DNA of 64,000 nucleotides from Biancaea sappan (taxonomy: Eukaryota > Streptophyta > Magnoliopsida > Fabales > Fabaceae): positions 38,666,501-38,730,500 of the forward strand of contig CM073491.1 in assembly GCA_037074585.1 (NCBI GenBank), given 5' to 3'. The first letter of the stretch is position 1. Every line of letters starts with the position of its first letter. Positions 59,801 to 64,000 of the stretch are shown here, piece by piece. Below the pieces are notes generated by a model. It was not told where the DNA came from. It searched no databases and worked only from the letters and a program-made list of their open reading frames with translations. Made by a program: the position numbers and the translations under genes.

Positions 59801-62800
59801 CCTCCACCGTGTCGGCGTTCAGTAACGCCGTCTCCTCCAGAAACTGGTTCAGCACTTGGCCGTAGCAGCCGTGCAGTGTCAGCGCCGCAACCGCACCCGC
59901 CGTCGTGTGCCATTTCTTCAGAACTGGACTATAGTTCTGCCTGTCTTTCATCGCCAGATCCTCTGCTTCTTGAGCTAACTCAAGCAGAACTCGAGTCATT
60001 TCTTCGGATTCATCGGATTTGGCAAAGGCGGCTTCTTTTATCTGGGCTCACAACAAAAAGAAATACGTTAATTATTTATTGTCAGATATAGAAGATACCG
60101 TTGCAAAATATAATGTGGACAATAATCATATTTCAGTTCATCATAAATAGGTGAACTGTTAATTTAACGGTTCACACTTTTTTTAGTAGATTAGACTCCC
60201 GTCCCTTTAATTTTTCTTTCCTTATAACTAAGAAATTGCTACACTTAATTCAATTTTATATTTATTGTCCAAAGAGATCAATTATAATATGTTCTTTTGA
60301 TATTTAAGACCTAAACTCACATATCTCTTAATTAAAATAATTTCTATTAATATAAGAATATCGATTTTAACATATTGCAACACATTTATTTTACTGTTAA
60401 AGAGAGGCACTTAAAAAAACAAATTACAATAACAGACTTTTGTGAATAGAAGATATAAAGTTGAACCAAAATGTAATAATATCATAGTTTTAGAGAGGGG
60501 AGGGGAGGGTAATTTTGAAAACTTGGGAGAAGGGGAAGTTTAATTTACTCATTCTTTCAAAAATATTTGAATTTCATCTTAATGTTTGCAACAATGTCTT
60601 TCATTAGCAGCCTGTTGACTTAAGTGCTGTTTTCTTAATCATTATTCATTACATAGACCAAATTTGTCATCCAACACTGTTCAAGTCAGCAAACTATTGA
60701 GTTTTGTATGAAAATGAGATGAAAATATTTTAAATAGTATTTCAATTATTGAGAGAGCACATTACTAAACTATAAATAATTAATGATACGTAAAAAATTA
60801 AAATTTAATTTGAAAATGCAACGGAGAGAATAGAAACCTTTCCAAATGCATTTGTGAGGGAAGACCGAATATAGCGATCAACCCGGTGGTGGGAAGAATC
60901 CAGTTGATCATCTGCGATGGGACGATACTCGCCCAAAATATCGGAGGCAATCTTCACAAGAGGAAGAAGGTTCTCGATTTGGCCCACAGTCCCTTTCACG
61001 AAAAACTCATGGTAACCAAGCAGCCTCTTCTCCACCCACCCAAGCATCGAACCCAACATCGACGACAATATCTTCACAAAGAAAGAATCCTTCTCTTTCT
61101 TTGCGTCATTCGCCAGTTCCGTTAGGATAGCATGCGACGCACCAAGAAGGTCAGATTCCACCTGTCCAGTCACGATATAACGCTGGAAAAACACCCACGT
61201 GATGCACACGTCATGAATAGGCTTACTGATCCCCAAAGTGGGCCATGTCTTCTTCATTAGATCAAGGAGCTCATCGATTTCATCCAGGACTAGGGTCTCG
61301 TCTCTTTGGTCAAAAATGGATTGGAGGAGGGAAATGTAGAGGTGGATGTTGACCGGGAAGCCGTCGGCCCAGTGGAAGACGTCGCCGGCAGCACCGCTGG
61401 GGGTTCTGCACGCTAGGGAAACGACGGCGTTACAGAGGGCGATCATGGTGTCTGAGGTCTTGCTGGTGTCTAAGGGTTTGGACTCTCCGCTTTGGATGAT
61501 TTCCTTGAGACGCGTGATCAAAGGGTTGGACTGCTCAATGGGAATTGAAGGGTACATGAGGAGGCCCACTTCTAGGACTTTGAGCTGCCTCTTTTGCCAC
61601 ACGTGGTACTCCTCAGTGTCGTTGAATTCTGAGGGCTTTATGTTTCGCAGTAGTTCTAATGGGAGAACGATACTCTCTGCTCTCCTCCCTGTCTGCATAT
61701 TCATTAATTAATTCATTAATTAATGTAATTTGTAAGCATCATGCTCGCATATTCCACTCCATAAAACATTTTAAAAATTTCAGGCCATTTTATGTAGACT
61801 TCTCCAAATTTGTGTTAATACAATAGTTTATTACACAAATCTCAAATTAAAATCTATCTATTAATTAGAAAACTCAAGCTTTAGAGAACTTAAACTCTTA
61901 TATATATATATATATATATATATGTAGATATATATTAAAAATTGCTATAAAAAGGTCAACTTTTAATCATTGAATTACTTCAAAATCAATAAGAATAGTT
62001 ATAAGAAAATTTATTTTATATAAATTTCACAACATTGAATAAAAAATAATCACTCTTTTTTTTATTCAGAAAAAAAGAACATATACATCATCTAATAGGA
62101 TTGCAAAATTAACAAATCAAAAATAACATTAAGAATTTGAGATGGAAAAAATAGATGATTAAGAATCATATATAATTAATTAATATATGATTAAATTACT
62201 AGTTTGGTTGTTAAAATGATTTATCGTTAACTTACTTTAGTTCCTAAAAGATTAAATTTTTTTTATTTTAGTTCTTAAAAAAATACATTTATTTCAATTT
62301 GATTTTTCTTTTTTTCAAGATGGAATTTGGATCTTCTCAAGGGTCATTGAGAGAAGTTTCCTCAAGGACCAAATCTAAATCATTGAATGAGATTATCCAC
62401 CAGTTCAAATTAATTTTATGTTTTTCTTCTTTTTTTAATAAAAAATTACATGATTAGTTTTTAAAAATTGCTAATATGGTCAAGATTAATTTTTTTATAT
62501 TTTAAAAATTTCCCTCAAGGACCAAATTTAAATTATTGAATGAGATTATCCAACAGCTCAAATTAATTTTATGTTTTTCTTCTTTTTTTAATAAAAAATT
62601 ACATGATTAGTTTTTAAAAATTGCTAATATGGTCAAGATTAATTTTTTAATATTTTAAAAATTAATCATACAATTTAAAAAAAATGAGAAGAAAAATGTA
62701 AAAGTATTCTACACCGTTGGGTAAACTCATCCAACAGTCTAAATTTATTCTTTAAGGGGATCCTTAATAACGAAAATTTTAAAAACTGAATAATATTAAT

Positions 62801-63535
62801 CTTGTCATTTAGCTACAAAAGAATCGATTGAGACAAATATAATATTTCAAGTACTAAATTAAAATACTTAATTTTTTAAAAATTAAATTGATAAAATTAT
62901 AATTTTTAAAAGATGAATCAATAACTTACTTTTCATATATAGAATAATTAATATAGACGTACTTGGCCTACGAGGGTCCTCATGAGGGTTTTCCTCAGCC
63001 GGTTATCGCTCTGCTCCGTCACCCGCATCTGTCGTCTCATGATCTCAGCCGAAGTCAACGGCCGCTTCGGCCTTGTCGGTGGCATCGTCATCCCGCCGGC
63101 TCCTCCCTGCCCTTGTCTCCTAAGCCCGACCGGGCTCGCCAATGCTTCACTACTCTCGATCGACGTCATTCTCCTCGACGATGACACCTTCAACATCTTC
63201 AACCCAAGCGCCCTCTTCACCTTGCTCGACTGGTTCATCGCCACTTGGCTTTGCTTCGACCCCTCGTCGCCCTTCTCGTCCTTGGAGTAAAATGTCAATG
63301 CGTTTCGTCCCCCAAATCCCGGCGACGAACGACACGCCGTGAAGAAGATCTCATACGCAGCCTCCCGGATGTCGTCATCGTTAAGGCACTCGAGCTTACC
63401 GAAGGGCCAATCGAGGTCGTTGTTGTTGTCGAAGAGGTCACGGCGTTGAGAATGGTGCTGCGGGTATTGTTGTTGGTAGGAAATAGTGGAAGCAAAGGGA
63501 CCGGGATCCGATTCACGACGGCTGTGCTGACCCAT
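56837..63535 (-). CDS. UNC-13-like MUN-domain (DUF810) protein, 5 coding exons
   Basis: Exons in transcript order: 63535-62963, 61692-60838, 60041-59595, 59001-58815, 57804-56837; 3030 nt, 1009 residues. All junctions are GT-AG and keep frame. The start (MGQHSRRES) follows an in-frame TAG 12 bases upstream. Landmarks: DLDWPFGKLECLNDDDIREA (N-terminus), GRRAESIVLPLELLR at exon 2 start, VVEDSADCEDGG and VREMVPYEVD in exon 3, ETWNPKSK-like exon 3/4 join, SLPPLTRCNRNSKF and STSRGTQRLYIRLNTLHFLL in exon 5, C-terminal KLPMPPTTRRW...FQLARRR. This is the plant MUN (MHD1-MHD2) family that includes PATROL1, which tethers vesicles and affects H+-ATPase delivery in guard cells; resemblance seems nearer the At2g33420-like branch. 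Family proteins are about 1030 residues, so it looks complete. Confidence 0.93.
57805..58814 (-). repeat. Intron 4 of the UNC-13-like gene with an AT-rich dispersed repeat
   Basis: About 58250-58780 holds words such as AATTTAGTCTTTAAAAATTATAA and AAATTAAAATAATTATAAGGAGTAAA. Related sequence lies in introns 3 (about 59230-59560) and 1 (about 62180-62930) of the same gene. No coding content or clear terminal repeats are seen, so the repeat class is unknown. Confidence 0.5.
61693..62962 (-). repeat. Intron 1 of the UNC-13-like gene, with 153-bp tandem duplication
   Basis: Units starting CTCAAGGACCAAAT at 62361 and 62514 are nearly identical for about 150 bp (62361-62513 and 62514-62664). A (TA)n run is at about 61902-61923. 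The rest is AT-rich with the same repeat words as introns 3 and 4. Confidence 0.8.
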
Positions 63536-64000
63536 ACCGAGGAGCTACGGCAGTCCGGAGATGGGTCAGGAACAAACCGACGGGGAAATCGCTGAAACGA
63601 CGGCAATATGGAGGGTGTATAGGACACGACGTCAACTGTGTTATGGGAGGAGAGAACGGGGAGATCAGAAGTGCATTACATTACTCTTAAAAGAGAATAG
63701 GTAGGCAGAATTAAGGAGTTATAATGTGGGGTTTGTTATTTTAGTTAATCTCGGGAAAGTTTTATGCACCATGAGAGGGAAACGAAGATGGGTGATGATG
63801 GGCTCGCCAACGGTACGTGTAGGAAGCGAAGAATACGACCAACAAAATCCAAAATAGAACACACTTGCCCTTCCCCACGTACTTCTCGGAACAGCAAAAA
63901 GGGAATATTAATGTTAATATATTTGGACTAAAACCCTGTTTTCGTCCCTAACACACATGGCATTTTAGTCCCTAACATAATTATTTTCTCAATTTGACCC
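63536..64000 (-). promoter_or_regulatory. 5' leader and likely promoter of the UNC-13-like gene
   Basis: The leader next to the start is GC-rich, then turns AT-rich. No TATA box or cis-element can be called with confidence. The last about 75 bases (GTCCCTAACACACATGGCATTTTAGTCCCTAAC) look like part of a dispersed repeat with duplicated GTCCCTAAC words that runs past the window end. Confidence 0.4.

Noticed and set aside
62982..63595. Several plus-strand and alternative-frame minus ORFs over exon 1
   Set aside because: They are shadows caused by GC-rich codons. The MGQHSRRES frame alone joins by a proper splice to the next conserved exon.

Overview
The window is nuclear DNA of a flowering plant, most likely a eudicot. 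The evidence is AT-rich sequence with many LTR retrotransposons in several states of decay, intron-split genes of plant-specific families, and a fossil piece of the plastid ribosomal operon. I cannot name the species. I see no prokaryotic genes, CRISPR array or phage.

Bases 1-46,840 are retrotransposon territory. An old Ty1/copia element on the minus strand forms the background at the left. Its 3' LTR is cut by the window edge, and its reverse transcriptase is split into pieces at about 2.64-3.11 kb and 13.35-13.87 kb. Large LTRs have landed in and around it, with about 2.35 kb solo LTRs at 5965-8318, 8919-11267 and 14037-16400. A decayed plastid insertion (trnI-GAU 3' exon to trnA-UGC 5' exon) lies at 17.18-17.73 kb. 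A Mutator-like foldback element with roughly 500-bp inverted termini lies at 20.76-22.30 kb. From about 22.9 to 46.84 kb there is one deep nest. An old LTR (family D) holds a SIRE-like copia element with LTRs at 23509-25216 and 43794-45503. That element holds an about 3-kb LTR (family C, 27011-38285) and a 1.65-kb solo LTR (38508-40155). The family C LTR in turn holds a Ty3/gypsy element resembling the CRM clade (28432-34325, TSD GTAAT) and a 2.4-kb solo LTR (34539-36937, TSD ATATT).

Bases 46,840-49,200 are a transition zone with a hAT-like miniature element and a foldback repeat. After that come two intact-looking, convergent genes. A PIN-LIKES (PILS3-type) putative auxin carrier on the plus strand has 10 coding exons (49880-55243, 420 codons) and one intron that appears to use a GC donor. 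A MUN-domain/DUF810 UNC-13-like protein on the minus strand has five coding exons (63535-56837, 1009 codons). Both were assembled by hand from splice sites and reading-frame continuity. Their products act in auxin homeostasis at the ER and in vesicle tethering/exocytosis respectively, as known for the families; nothing here links them functionally.

I found no clearly new biological system. The most informative structures are the multi-level nest with readable target-site duplications, the gypsy element whose coding frame runs into its 3' LTR, and short inverted repeats conserved at the tips of otherwise different LTR families.
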